Shown here in pieces: positions 1 to 8,099 of a DNA stretch of 45,983 nucleotides (within the stretch, counting starts at the first letter, position 1; each line of letters begins with the position of its first letter). The stretch comes from Oscillospiraceae bacterium (GTDB lineage: Bacteria > Bacillota > Clostridia > Oscillospirales > Acutalibacteraceae). A program made the translations under genes and the position numbers. Under the pieces are notes generated by a model. The model was not told the origin of the DNA. It was given only the letters and a program-made list of their open reading frames with translations, and made no database searches. Where the stretch lies: the NCBI GenBank assembly GCA_015065925.1, contig SVPL01000013.1, positions 1 to 45,983 on the forward strand, given 5' to 3'.

Positions 1-2
1 AA

Positions 3-374
3 AAAGCCGCCAACTATTTGCGTGATACCTATATTGCCGCCGCTCATACGGGAAAAATGTCCGTTCATAGCCGTATGTTTACCGTTAGAATGTCTGATTC
101 AACTGAAAAACTGGACATTATGTGTTGTATTCCCGTTGAGGATAGCTTTAACTCGGACGAGCGTATAGAGTTTGCCGAAACACCCGCTTTATGTATTTAT
201 TACCGTGGCCCGTATGAAGGAATTACAAACGCAATTTATGCGCTTATGAAATATGTAAAAGAAAATAATATTGAAACTACGGGCGGTTTCCGTTCTGTTT
301 ATTTGGAAGGACCTCCCAACCGTGGCAAAAACAGTAAAGATTACATAACGCAAGTAGCTGTGCCAATTAAATAA
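3..374 (+). CDS. GyrI-like effector-binding domain protein, C-terminal part (5' end outside window)
   Basis: The frame is open to the left edge of the window (codons from base 3), so only the last 123 residues are present. They match the effector-binding half of the GyrI-like/SOUL-type fold: a hydrophobic strand around 'LDIMCCIPV', then 'CIYYRGPYEGI', a helix 'AIYALMKYVKENN', and a final 'VYLEGPPN...YITQVAVPI' strand, as seen at the C-terminus of MerR- and AraC-family regulators such as BltR/Rob-like proteins. Whether a DNA-binding domain precedes it cannot be seen. The TTG at 18 has no ribosome site and is not the start. A hairpin terminator follows at once. Fold assignment is fairly safe; ligand is unknown. 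Confidence 0.75.
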   Translation, partial: KAANYLRDTYIAAAHTGKMSVHSRMFTVRMSDSTEKLDIMCCIPVEDSFNSDERIEFAETPALCIYYRGPYEGITNAIYALMKYVKENNIETTGGFRSVYLEGPPNRGKNSKDYITQVAVPIK

Positions 375-400
375 TGAATATATATTCAAGCATATAAAAT

Positions 401-434
401 GACTACCTCATTTTTAAAAGAGGCAGTCGTTTTT
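401..434 (+). terminator. Rho-independent terminator after the GyrI-domain gene
   Basis: A 9-bp stem (GACTACCTC / GAGGCAGTC, one A-C mismatch) with a 10-base AT loop is followed by GTTTTT, 26 bases after the stop codon. Confidence 0.7.
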
Positions 435-449
435 AATATGCTTTAAATT

Positions 450-482
450 TACAAATTCTTTGCTATTGTAACAAGGCGGTTT
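450..482. repeat. 33-bp direct repeat, copy 1 (duplicate of the whiA 3' end)
   Basis: This 33-bp stretch matches 6297-6329 in the same orientation with one mismatch; the last 27 bases are identical. In the right copy it is the end of whiA, coding for VTIAKNL and stop. Here it supplies the end of the dnaE relic in another reading frame. It marks the left edge of the 5.8-kb sialidase/AraC segment. Confidence 0.8.
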
Positions 483-639
483 CTTTGGCTTTATTATAGT
501 TTCCATAAAGCAGATAATTTGGTATTTCACCCGCAATGCAGGCCGAAAGACATATAAGCCCTTCACTGTATTTGCGAAGAAGCTCTTTATCAATTCTGGG
601 ACGGGTATAAAAACCCTCTATAAAGCCCAAGGACACCAT
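463..639 (-). pseudogene. dnaE: Relic of DNA polymerase III alpha (dnaE), internal 58-codon fragment
   Basis: The 58-residue frame starting at ATG 639 carries 'VSLGFIEGFYTRPRID', 'LLRKYSEGLICLSACIAGE' and 'GNYNKAKETAL', a close match to the PHP-domain region about residues 100-160 of bacterial DnaE (about 1100-1200 aa). Everything before and after is missing. The frame ends in Leu-Gln-stop, read out of frame from a copy of the whiA 3' end. In many Clostridia dnaE directly follows whiA, so the fragment lies near its ancestral place, separated from whiA by the sialidase island. It has a GAGGTG ribosome site 6 nt before the ATG and a promoter-like sequence upstream, so a short peptide could be made. 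A full dnaE must exist elsewhere. Confidence 0.8.
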
Positions 640-680
640 ATTGCTCACCTCTTTTAGTTTAGCCAAATTACTTATATAAA

Positions 681-709
681 ATAATATCACAATAAGAAAA
701 TATTGTCAA
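681..709 (-). promoter_or_regulatory. Sigma-A-type promoter upstream of the dnaE relic
   Basis: On the minus strand TTGACA is followed by 17 bases and TATTAT, a near-consensus vegetative promoter. It faces the relic, whose ATG is 42 bases beyond the -10 box. No other gene lies downstream before the convergent GyrI-domain gene. Confidence 0.5.
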
Positions 710-773
710 TTAAAACGCCTATAAATAATCAAAAATTATAGTTATAAAAATTCCTTGATTTTGTCTATCAAAA

Positions 774-858
774 CACACTTTTAAATCCAAAATGTCCTTT
801 TAAGCACACTTTTATGTCTATATTATAACTATTAAATGTCCTTTGGGTACTATATAAT
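774..858 (+). promoter_or_regulatory. Promoter of the sialidase-like gene with paired direct repeats
   Basis: TATAAT at 853-858 lies 33 bases before the start codon; the -35 region (830-835, TATTAA) is poor. Upstream, CACACTTTTA occurs at 774-783 and 805-814 (31 bp apart) and AAATGTCCTTT at 790-800 and 834-844 (44 bp apart), both near whole helical turns. Repeats next to a weak -35 box are typical of promoters needing an AraC-type activator. The regulator at 5397-6278 is the obvious candidate; this is inference. Confidence 0.5.
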
Positions 859-891
859 GGTTTTAAAGAATACCGAAGGAGGATATTTATA

Positions 892-3800
892 ATGAATATT
901 TTAAAAACAAAAGCAAAAAGTGTTATGGCAATTTTACTTTGCTTATCACTAATTTTCGGAGAGGCGGTGATTTTTACTATGAATTCTAAAGCGGAAGCAA
1001 TATTGCAGGGAGATCCTCTGCTTGATATATCGGTAGGTGAAGAATTTATTATTGAGGACGGCGAAACCGAGATCAGACAGTTTCCGTTTGTTCACGGCTT
1101 TGGTGACGATGTTATTGTGTCGTTCAGTCAGTTCACCGATACCGAGTGGGGTATCCACGAGAATAATGGTTTAAGGGTTTCGCACGACGGCGGTGCTACC
1201 TGGCCAACCTATATTGAGGAGTCAGACCTTTACTTCACAAGTGTAGTAAAGCTTAACTCAGGTGCCTTGTTGGGAATAAACTATACATCATACTGGATAG
1301 ATCAAAGACACTCATCAGTAGAGTATGCAACCTCAACCGATAATGGTGAAACTTGGGAAAAGCATACCGGAACTGTAGAATTTCCCCAAAATTTAAAAAT
1401 AACCAATACAGGATGGTCTTCATTCCAATTCCACAGAGGAATGATGGTAATGCCCGACGGCTCAATTCAGGGCCTTATGTACGGCGCTTATGAAGGCGAC
1501 TCAGACTACCGCACAATATGGGTTAAATCAACCGACGACGGCGAGAATTGGAGCGTGGTTTCAACAGTTGCTGCTCCTACAGGAATAACAACAGAACCAA
1601 CTACATTTTGTGAACCAACCGTTGCACGATGTTCCGATGGCTCATTGCTTTGTGTAATGCGAATTGGAAACGCACCTCTTTATCAGTGCCGTTCTACCGA
1701 TAACGGACTTACTTGGAGTAAACCCGAACAGCTTCCCGGTGTCACCGATACTGATGCATATAGCGTAGACGCTTATTTATATATGATGTCAAACGGCGTG
1801 TTGGTGCTTAGCTACGGCAGACCTAACTGTAAAATGCTTTTCTCACCCGACGGCACGGGCAGAGAGTGGAAATATCTTACCCCCACCTACACCGACACCA
1901 CAAGCGGATACACAGGTGTGTGCGAAGTATCCCCCGGCAAATTATTGCTGGTTGGCGATAAGGGTGCCGATTGGCAATCTCCCGAAAACCCTGCAATCTG
2001 GGGCAAATATGTTTATGTAAATAAAACTAATGTATGCCTTGAAGAAGGCGTTGATGCAGGTTATGTTGAAATTAACGGCAACAGCTACACCGCAGTCCCC
2101 TATGAAGGAAATGAATTTTCAGGTTGGTATAATGAGGATAGCGAATTAGTTTCAAATAATCTTACCGAAACCTTTACCGATGGGCTTTTCACTGCAAAAT
2201 TTGAAGATAACAGCATATTTGAAAGCCCCGGTTTTGAATATTCCGATTTAGGTTTGGTTTCTACCAAGGAGCCCGCAAATGCAGTTTATCCCAACTGGTA
2301 TGCTTCTGCCGATTGGGCAAAGGTGAATGTTGTTACAAGCGAAGGCTTTAACAGTAACAAATCCCTTGAATTTTTCACACACTACAGAAACGATTGTTAT
2401 ACCGATATAGTTGGTTTAAAACCCAACACAAACTATACCGTTTCATATTCTTGGATGATGCGAAATGGCTATACAACCGAAAATAACAACTGTTTTTACG
2501 GTATGATAGCAAGCAGCACCGCCTATGGCACAACGGGTGAGGCTTATCAAAACAGACTTGGTGGCACATACGGTTCATATTCTCCCGAAGCAGGAGTATG
2601 GCAAAAGCATACCTTCACCTTTAATACGGGAGATTTAACCTCGGTTAGAATTTTCTTAGAATATTCAAGTCATCCACAAGCAGTTTCAAATCTCTTTATA
2701 GATAATTTCACCATTGCCAAAGAGCCTGAGCCTCTTTCGGTTAATTTAGAAAGTGGTACAGATGCGGGTTATTTAACTAATGAAGGCAACACCTACACCG
2801 CAGTGCCTTATGATGGAAATAAATTCTTGGGTTGGTATAGCGGTGATGCCCTTATTTCCAAAAATCTTACCGAAACCTTCTCTGATAATGATGGTGCAAT
2901 AACCGCTAAATTCAAAAATAACAGTATTTTTGCAAGCCCCGGTTATGAAACCGCCACAACAGGCGATGTTCATTACTACGACCATTCAGAAACTGCCGAG
3001 GGTTGGCATGTTGGGCCCTCTTGGGGAAAGGTAATGATTATTAAAACTGAAGGTGGTCATAGTGGCTCAAACTATTTGGCTATTATGGCTCGTTATCAGA
3101 ATAACACCTATACAAATCTTAACAGGCTTAAACCCAACACCGATTATACCGTTTCTTACTATTGGAAGATGGAGCAGGGCTATAGTGAAACAAGCGGAAA
3201 TATTTACTATGGTATGATTGCCTCCGGAACTAACTGTTTAACCTCGGGCGAGGCTTGGGGTCAAAAGCTCGGTCACGCTTACGGCGCGCAGTACCCCGAG
3301 GCTAACACCTGGAAAAAAGAAACCTTTACCTTTAATACGGGTGATTTAACTTCCGTAAGGCTCTTCCTTGACTATGAAAGCACTTTAGGCTCAGGGTATA
3401 TTTATATAGATGAATTTACCGTATTTGAAACACCCGAACCTCTTACCGTTAGTGTAGAAAGCGGCGCCGATGCAGGTTATATTACCAATGAAGGTACCGT
3501 TTATACTGCCAATCCTTACGACGGAAACGAATTTTTAGGCTGGTATAATGCCGAAGGTGCTATTTCTACCGAAGCCACCTATGATTTTGCAGAGGTTGAG
3601 GGTGCAGTTACTGCAAAGTTTAAAAATAATAGTGTATTTGCAAGCCCCGGTTATGAGCTTTTAGAAGTTGGAGATGTTGTTTACCGCGAACATTCCACAG
3701 ACGCCGAAGGTTGGCACATTGGCGCTGATTGGGGAAGCGCAAAAATTATTAATAGCATATCCCATATCGGCACAAAATCTTTAGCTTTATTCTCCCGCTA

Positions 3801-5277
3801 TCAGTCGGATGTTTACACTAATGTTGTTGGATTAAAGCCTAACACCAACTACACAGTTTCTTACTATTGGATGATGCAAGAAACATATACCGCCGCAAAT
3901 AACAACAATTTTTACGGTATGGTAGCAAGTAGCACAGAACACGATTCAATAGGTTCTGCTTATCAAAACACTATTGGAAATTCCTATGGTAATAATTATG
4001 CCGAAGGCGGAGTATGGCAGAAGGATGCCTTTACCTTTAATACAGGTGATTTAACCTCGGTTAGACTTTTTGTAGAATATTCAAGCGCTAACACAACCCT
4101 TTATATTGATGATTTAACGGTATTTGAAACTCCCGAAGGACTTTTGGATTACGACGCCGATACCAATTCAAATAAAATTGTAAACAACGGCGGCGCGGCA
4201 AACATTACCGAGGTTGGTACAACCCTTTCAGACCTTGAAATTCTTGGCGATAAGGTTTACAGCCTTAATACCTCTGCCGATTTCGCGGTTGGATATTCTG
4301 CTGATGCTATGTTGTTAAAGGGTGGCAAACGTTACGACCTTTCCCTTTATTTAAAGGTTGCAGACAACCACACGATGCTAACTGCTAACGATGCAGGTCA
4401 GTATATCACCTTCTATATGAAGTCAGATAACGATGATAACAACAGAATTGCTCTTACTTCTGCCTATACTATGACTATTGAAAAAACGGACGGCAAAAGA
4501 ATCATTTTCGATTCTCAATCAAATGAATTCTCAGTTGATAAAACCCATGTATCAAATGAGTCGGGTAATGCAATTTGGGTAAAAATAACGGCATCCTTTA
4601 CTCCATCAGCTAACACAATGGCAACCTTGGCAATTCGTCCAAATGCGGCAGGTACCGTTTATATGGATAGGATTAAGGTAACAAGCGCAGAGGATGCAGT
4701 TGACGAAATTCAGTCTGCTCTTACCACCGTTGGCACCGCTATAAGAACCAACGGAATACAGGCTCTTCGCTTTAAATCTGCCATCACAAAATCTGCAATA
4801 TCTAAATCTTATTTTGATACCTATGAGCTTGTTGAATACGGCTCGGTTGCAATAAAAACCGAATATTTAGGTGGCAAAGAATTGGCGCTTGGCGATTATG
4901 TTCAGTCTGACGGAAAGGTTCGCTCTGCTCGAAAGGGCGCCGCTTATATTAAAGGTGAATGTAACATTATTTTTGATGAAACTGATTCGGAAATTCAGTT
5001 CACCGCCGCCCTTACAGAAATTTCTGAAAAAAATTATAACACTTCATATTCTGTAAGAACCTACGCCGTACTACAGCGCCCAGACGGCACAACCTTTACG
5101 GTTTATGATGACAACACCCTAACCGCAACGGTTTATGAAATTGCAAATTTGGCATATAATGCCGAGGGTAACAATAACGGCTATGCCGAAACACAAGAGG
5201 TTAGAGAGTATTTATACAATAATATTATCAGCAAAGCCGATTTTAGCGCCTTCCCAAACGATGGCTTTAAAAGCTAA
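892..5277 (+). CDS. Large secreted sialidase-like (BNR/Asp-box propeller) protein with three repeated binding modules
   Basis: A 1461-residue exported protein with a clean signal peptide (about 1-36, ending KAEA) and an AAGGAGG ribosome site. Residues about 50-375 form a beta-propeller with five Asp-box motifs of the S-x-D-x-G-x-T-W type (near 97, 148, 213, 268 and 319), as in GH33 sialidases and related BNR proteins. I do not see a clear F-R-I-P motif, so sialidase activity is not assured. Residues about 382-1080 are three tandem copies of a 235-residue unit: an InlB-B-repeat-like segment (DAGY...GWY...AKF) plus a jelly-roll carbohydrate-binding-like segment. A further jelly-roll-like region (1080-1275) and an unassigned 185-residue C-terminal domain follow. 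There is no LPXTG or dockerin, so it is probably released or held non-covalently. Confidence 0.8.
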   Translation: MNILKTKAKSVMAILLCLSLIFGEAVIFTMNSKAEAILQGDPLLDISVGEEFIIEDGETEIRQFPFVHGFGDDVIVSFSQFTDTEWGIHENNGLRVSHDGGATWPTYIEESDLYFTSVVKLNSGALLGINYTSYWIDQRHSSVEYATSTDNGETWEKHTGTVEFPQNLKITNTGWSSFQFHRGMMVMPDGSIQGLMYGAYEGDSDYRTIWVKSTDDGENWSVVSTVAAPTGITTEPTTFCEPTVARCSDGSLLCVMRIGNAPLYQCRSTDNGLTWSKPEQLPGVTDTDAYSVDAYLYMMSNGVLVLSYGRPNCKMLFSPDGTGREWKYLTPTYTDTTSGYTGVCEVSPGKLLLVGDKGADWQSPENPAIWGKYVYVNKTNVCLEEGVDAGYVEINGNSYTAVPYEGNEFSGWYNEDSELVSNNLTETFTDGLFTAKFEDNSIFESPGFEYSDLGLVSTKEPANAVYPNWYASADWAKVNVVTSEGFNSNKSLEFFTHYRNDCYTDIVGLKPNTNYTVSYSWMMRNGYTTENNNCFYGMIASSTAYGTTGEAYQNRLGGTYGSYSPEAGVWQKHTFTFNTGDLTSVRIFLEYSSHPQAVSNLFIDNFTIAKEPEPLSVNLESGTDAGYLTNEGNTYTAVPYDGNKFLGWYSGDALISKNLTETFSDNDGAITAKFKNNSIFASPGYETATTGDVHYYDHSETAEGWHVGPSWGKVMIIKTEGGHSGSNYLAIMARYQNNTYTNLNRLKPNTDYTVSYYWKMEQGYSETSGNIYYGMIASGTNCLTSGEAWGQKLGHAYGAQYPEANTWKKETFTFNTGDLTSVRLFLDYESTLGSGYIYIDEFTVFETPEPLTVSVESGADAGYITNEGTVYTANPYDGNEFLGWYNAEGAISTEATYDFAEVEGAVTAKFKNNSVFASPGYELLEVGDVVYREHSTDAEGWHIGADWGSAKIINSISHIGTKSLALFSRYQSDVYTNVVGLKPNTNYTVSYYWMMQETYTAANNNNFYGMVASSTEHDSIGSAYQNTIGNSYGNNYAEGGVWQKDAFTFNTGDLTSVRLFVEYSSANTTLYIDDLTVFETPEGLLDYDADTNSNKIVNNGGAANITEVGTTLSDLEILGDKVYSLNTSADFAVGYSADAMLLKGGKRYDLSLYLKVADNHTMLTANDAGQYITFYMKSDNDDNNRIALTSAYTMTIEKTDGKRIIFDSQSNEFSVDKTHVSNESGNAIWVKITASFTPSANTMATLAIRPNAAGTVYMDRIKVTSAEDAVDEIQSALTTVGTAIRTNGIQALRFKSAITKSAISKSYFDTYELVEYGSVAIKTEYLGGKELALGDYVQSDGKVRSARKGAAYIKGECNIIFDETDSEIQFTAALTEISEKNYNTSYSVRTYAVLQRPDGTTFTVYDDNTLTATVYEIANLAYNAEGNNNGYAETQEVREYLYNNIISKADFSAFPNDGFKS
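2033..4130 (+). repeat. Three in-frame tandem 235-residue module repeats
   Basis: The units begin near 2033, 2731 and 3439. Each contains DAGY...TA-PY-GN-F-GWY, then SPG(F/Y)E, a W-x(7-8)-W-(A/G) segment, LKPNT-YTVSY-W-M, YGM(I/V)AS, TFNTGDLTSVR and a closing DD/DE-type strand. Copies differ by many substitutions, so the duplication is old or diversified. Confidence 0.85.
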
Positions 5278-5313
5278 TGCTTTAAAATAAAATTCAGTTT
5301 CTCCCCTCTCCCA

Positions 5314-5357
5314 AAATAAACACGACCGCTTTTTTATAAGGGCGGTCGTGTTTATTT
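5314..5357. terminator. Bidirectional terminator between the sialidase-like gene and the AraC gene
   Basis: A perfect 16-bp inverted repeat with arms AAATAAACACGACCGC and its complement, and a 12-base loop. It lies 36 bases after the sialidase stop and 40 before the end of the convergent regulator gene; it is A/T-rich at both bases, so it can serve either strand. Confidence 0.85.
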
Positions 5358-5396
5358 ATATTGTGTTATATTCATTTGAAGTATATGATTAAATAC

Positions 5397-6278
5397 CTAA
5401 AGGTCTTTTCTGTTCGCATATTTTCTTGGCGTCATACCCGTATAATTTTTAAATATTTTATTAAAATAGCGATAATCGGTAAAACCAACCAAATTAACAA
5501 TGTCTGTTATTTTTCGGTCGGTTGTTTTAAGTAAAAGGCAAGCCTTTTCAATGCGTACCTTCTGCAAATACTCGAAAATGCTGAAATTTGTAGCCTCTTT
5601 GAAAATTCTTGACAAATGCCGCGAACTTATATGACAGTAATCAGAAAGCTCCTTCAATGTTATATTTTCAAAATAGTGAAGATTTAAATAATTAATTACA
5701 TTTTTCACTAACGCAAAGTGATAGTTATTTATTTGAGGTGTAGCTTTAACCAGTTTTTCATAATGACGCGAAAATTCAATTAATATAATGCTTAAATACA
5801 TTTTTAAAAGATATATATTGCAGTTTTTGTTGCTATGTAATTCTTCAATCATTTTAGTAGATAAATATACCGTATGCTCTAATTCCTCGTTACTTAAGAT
5901 GAAAGAATATTTATTATTTTGAACATAATAAAACTTAAACAAAAGCATATTTATAATATTATTTAGTAAAGTAGGTTCAAATCCCATATCATAAAGGAAT
6001 TCGGGATATATTGTGATAAATAAAATAGATAGGCTTTGCGAACTATCATCCTCTAAAGGAGAAAACTGATGTATGCTTTCAGTGTTGATTATGCAAACCT
6101 CACCCTTTTTAACAACGATTTCAACATTATTAATTTTATGCACTCCAACACCGTCTACTATAACGGCTATCTCAATATAATCGTGATTATGAATGGTTTT
6201 AGCCCACAAGTCGGTTTTGTAATTGCAAAAATGCAAATTCAACTGTGAACCCGTATCAAAGCATCTAGTTTTACCCAT
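5397..6278 (-). CDS. AraC-family transcriptional regulator
   Basis: A 293-residue protein with a cupin-like sensor half (residues about 1-110; 'HDYIEIAVIVDGVGVHKINN', 'GEVCIINTESIHQFSP') and two C-terminal HTH motifs of the AraC family (about 190-290; 'LKELSDYCHISSRHLSRIFKEA' and 'ITDIVNLVGFTDYRYFNKIFK'). It starts with ATG behind GAGGT, only 17 bases after the whiA stop, so it may ride on the hprK-whiA transcript. It converges with the sialidase-like gene, whose promoter has paired direct repeats, and I infer that it controls that gene in response to a sugar. It belongs to the segment that separates whiA from the dnaE relic. Confidence 0.88.
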   Translation of the reverse strand: MGKTRCFDTGSQLNLHFCNYKTDLWAKTIHNHDYIEIAVIVDGVGVHKINNVEIVVKKGEVCIINTESIHQFSPLEDDSSQSLSILFITIYPEFLYDMGFEPTLLNNIINMLLFKFYYVQNNKYSFILSNEELEHTVYLSTKMIEELHSNKNCNIYLLKMYLSIILIEFSRHYEKLVKATPQINNYHFALVKNVINYLNLHYFENITLKELSDYCHISSRHLSRIFKEATNFSIFEYLQKVRIEKACLLLKTTDRKITDIVNLVGFTDYRYFNKIFKNYTGMTPRKYANRKDL

Positions 6279-6295
6279 AATAACCTCACATTTTT

Positions 6296-7192
6296 CTACA
6301 AGTTCTTTGCTATTGTAACAAGGCGGTTTAGTCTGTGGTTAAGTCCCGATTTGGTTATGGTATTTCCTGATAGTTTTACAAGCTCGGTAAGGCTTGCTTC
6401 GGGATTTTTTTGCCTTAGCTCGGCGGCGAATTTAAGCTCCCCTGAAAGGGTTTCATAAGCTCCCTTTTGCTTAATTTTTTCTATGGCCTGTTTCTGTGCC
6501 ACCGCCGCGTTTACTGTTTTTGAGATGTTTGCAACCTCACAGTTGCTAAGGCGATTATAGTGGTTGCGCATATCCTTATAAACCTTTATTCCCGCCAACT
6601 CCAAGGTGTGGTTGGTTGCCTGAATGGTGGTTAAAAGATCCTCTATATTTTCACTTTCTTTAAAATATATAATATGAGTTGAACCTCTGGCGGATATTTT
6701 CGGCTTAAGCCCCATTTCGCACAGTATTTCATAAAATTCATTTGTTAGTGCTGCATTTCTAATGGGAAATTCTGCGTGGTACTCTTTGTTAGGGTCGCTT
6801 ACCATTCCCGATGCGAGAAAGGCACCTCTTATAAAAGAAATTTTGCAACACTCATCCTCAATATTCTGATATTTTATAACACTGTCACCAAGCTCAAAAC
6901 CAAAATATCCTAAGGAATTTAAAATTTCGGTGCATTTTTGCTCATCATCTATTGATACTGTAAAATAATCTCGCTTTGTTCCGCCGCCTGAAATATGAGG
7001 TTGCACAGAATAACAGCTCTGAAGAAGATGACAAAGTCTTTCCACAACCTCTTCACTTTCGGTAGAAACAGATATAAGCTTTTCAGAAAACGCCCTACCA
7101 AACAGTAAAATACCGTAACATTCGGAAATCTTACAACAGGTGGACGTTTCGATTTTTGTTAATTCACTTTTTACATCAGAGGTGAATGACAA
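6296..7192 (-). CDS. whiA: DNA-binding protein WhiA
   Basis: A 298-residue member of the WhiA (DUF199) family: an N-terminal pair of LAGLIDADG-like domains without nuclease function ('CYGILLFGRAF', 'CCKISFIRGAFLASGMVSDPNK', 'HLEF'-like 'YHAEFPI') and a C-terminal helix-turn-helix ('LTELVKLSGNTITKSGLNHRLNRL'). In Gram-positive bacteria WhiA acts in division and chromosome segregation or as a sporulation regulator. The start is TTG at 7192, set by a perfect AGGAGG eight bases upstream that overlaps the rapZ stop codon. The last 30 bases recur at 450-482. Length and motifs are normal, so the gene looks intact. Confidence 0.95.
   Translation of the reverse strand: MSFTSDVKSELTKIETSTCCKISECYGILLFGRAFSEKLISVSTESEEVVERLCHLLQSCYSVQPHISGGGTKRDYFTVSIDDEQKCTEILNSLGYFGFELGDSVIKYQNIEDECCKISFIRGAFLASGMVSDPNKEYHAEFPIRNAALTNEFYEILCEMGLKPKISARGSTHIIYFKESENIEDLLTTIQATNHTLELAGIKVYKDMRNHYNRLSNCEVANISKTVNAAVAQKQAIEKIKQKGAYETLSGELKFAAELRQKNPEASLTELVKLSGNTITKSGLNHRLNRLVTIAKNL
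6297..6329. repeat. 33-bp direct repeat, copy 2 (native 3' end of whiA)
   Basis: This is the parental copy, inside the whiA 3' end; see 450-482. The two copies bracket the dnaE relic, the sialidase-like gene and the AraC gene. Confidence 0.8.
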
Positions 7193-7204
7193 ATCTGCCG
7201 CCTC

Positions 7205-8065
7205 CTATTTCTTTTCAATATCGCGGTGGTTTACACTTACACGATAGCCAAGTTCTTTAAGTCTTTTATAAATAAGCTCAGCAAAGGTAACAGAACGGTG
7301 CTTACCACCCGTGCAACCAACCGCAATTACGAGCTGACTTTTTCCTTCGTCCTTATATAAAGGGAGAGAATATTCAATAAGATTTAAAATTTTGTTTGCA
7401 AAATCCTTTGATGCATCAAAACTCATTACATAGCTTGAAACCGCTTCATCAAGACCTGTGAGAGTTTTAAGCTCATCAATATAAAAGGGATTTGGCAAAC
7501 ATCTTACATCAAAAACCAAATTAGCATCTGAAGCGGGACCGTACTTAAAACCAAAAGACACGCAAGATATATTAAGTGTGCTTACGCCCTCACCCAAAAA
7601 CAGGCTTGAAAGCTGTTTTTTTAGCTGACCTATTTTTAAATTGGTGGTATCTATAATAAAATTCGCCATTGCGCGAACATTCTCCAGCATTTGCCTTTCT
7701 TTAATTACCGCCTGCTTTACTGTAAGATTATATTCGTCACAAAGGGGGTGCTTTCGTCTTGTTTCGCTATAACGACGAACAAGCTCGGTATCCTCAGCAT
7801 CCAAAAAAACTATTTTATAAAAAACATTTTCATCTGAGAGCTTTTTAAATACTCCTTCAATGTTTTTAAAGGCTTCACCACTTCTGATATCGGTTACAAT
7901 TGCGATTTTTGAAAGGTTGAGCTCACCCTTTTTTGCCAAATTCACAAAAGAAGGAATAAGCATTGGCGGAATGTTATCTATACAGTAAAAGCCTAAATCT
8001 TCCATTGCGTTTGCGGCATTGGATTTACCCGCGCCCGACATACCTGTTAAAAATATAAATTCCAC
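7205..8065 (-). CDS. rapZ: RNase adapter / nucleotide-binding protein RapZ
   Basis: A 286-residue RapZ (YvcJ) protein. The N-terminal P-loop is GMSGAGKS (residues 8-15), followed by 'DIRSGEAF' and 'FLDAEDTELVRRYSETRRKHPL'. The C-terminal domain has 'DVRCLPNPF', 'GLDEAVSSYV' and the conserved 'GCTGGKHRSV'. In E. coli RapZ controls GlmS synthesis through small RNAs; in Bacillus YvcJ is a GTP/ATP hydrolase linked to carbon metabolism and competence. The start is GTG behind GGGGAG. It is 34 bases after murB and 12 before whiA, in one operon. The full length suggests a working protein. Confidence 0.95.
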   Translation of the reverse strand: MEFIFLTGMSGAGKSNAANAMEDLGFYCIDNIPPMLIPSFVNLAKKGELNLSKIAIVTDIRSGEAFKNIEGVFKKLSDENVFYKIVFLDAEDTELVRRYSETRRKHPLCDEYNLTVKQAVIKERQMLENVRAMANFIIDTTNLKIGQLKKQLSSLFLGEGVSTLNISCVSFGFKYGPASDANLVFDVRCLPNPFYIDELKTLTGLDEAVSSYVMSFDASKDFANKILNLIEYSLPLYKDEGKSQLVIAVGCTGGKHRSVTFAELIYKRLKELGYRVSVNHRDIEKK

Positions 8066-8099
8066 TTTATGCTCACTCCCCTTTTAATATTTTTTGAAA

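Noticed and set aside
640..690. Extra 17 codons in front of the dnaE relic
   Set aside because: They run through the ribosome site and part of the promoter, and do not match DnaE convincingly.
450..6329. An insertion sequence or integron behind the island
   Set aside because: No transposase, integrase or terminal inverted repeats were found; the 33-bp repeat is a duplicate of a coding end and not a recognisable att site.
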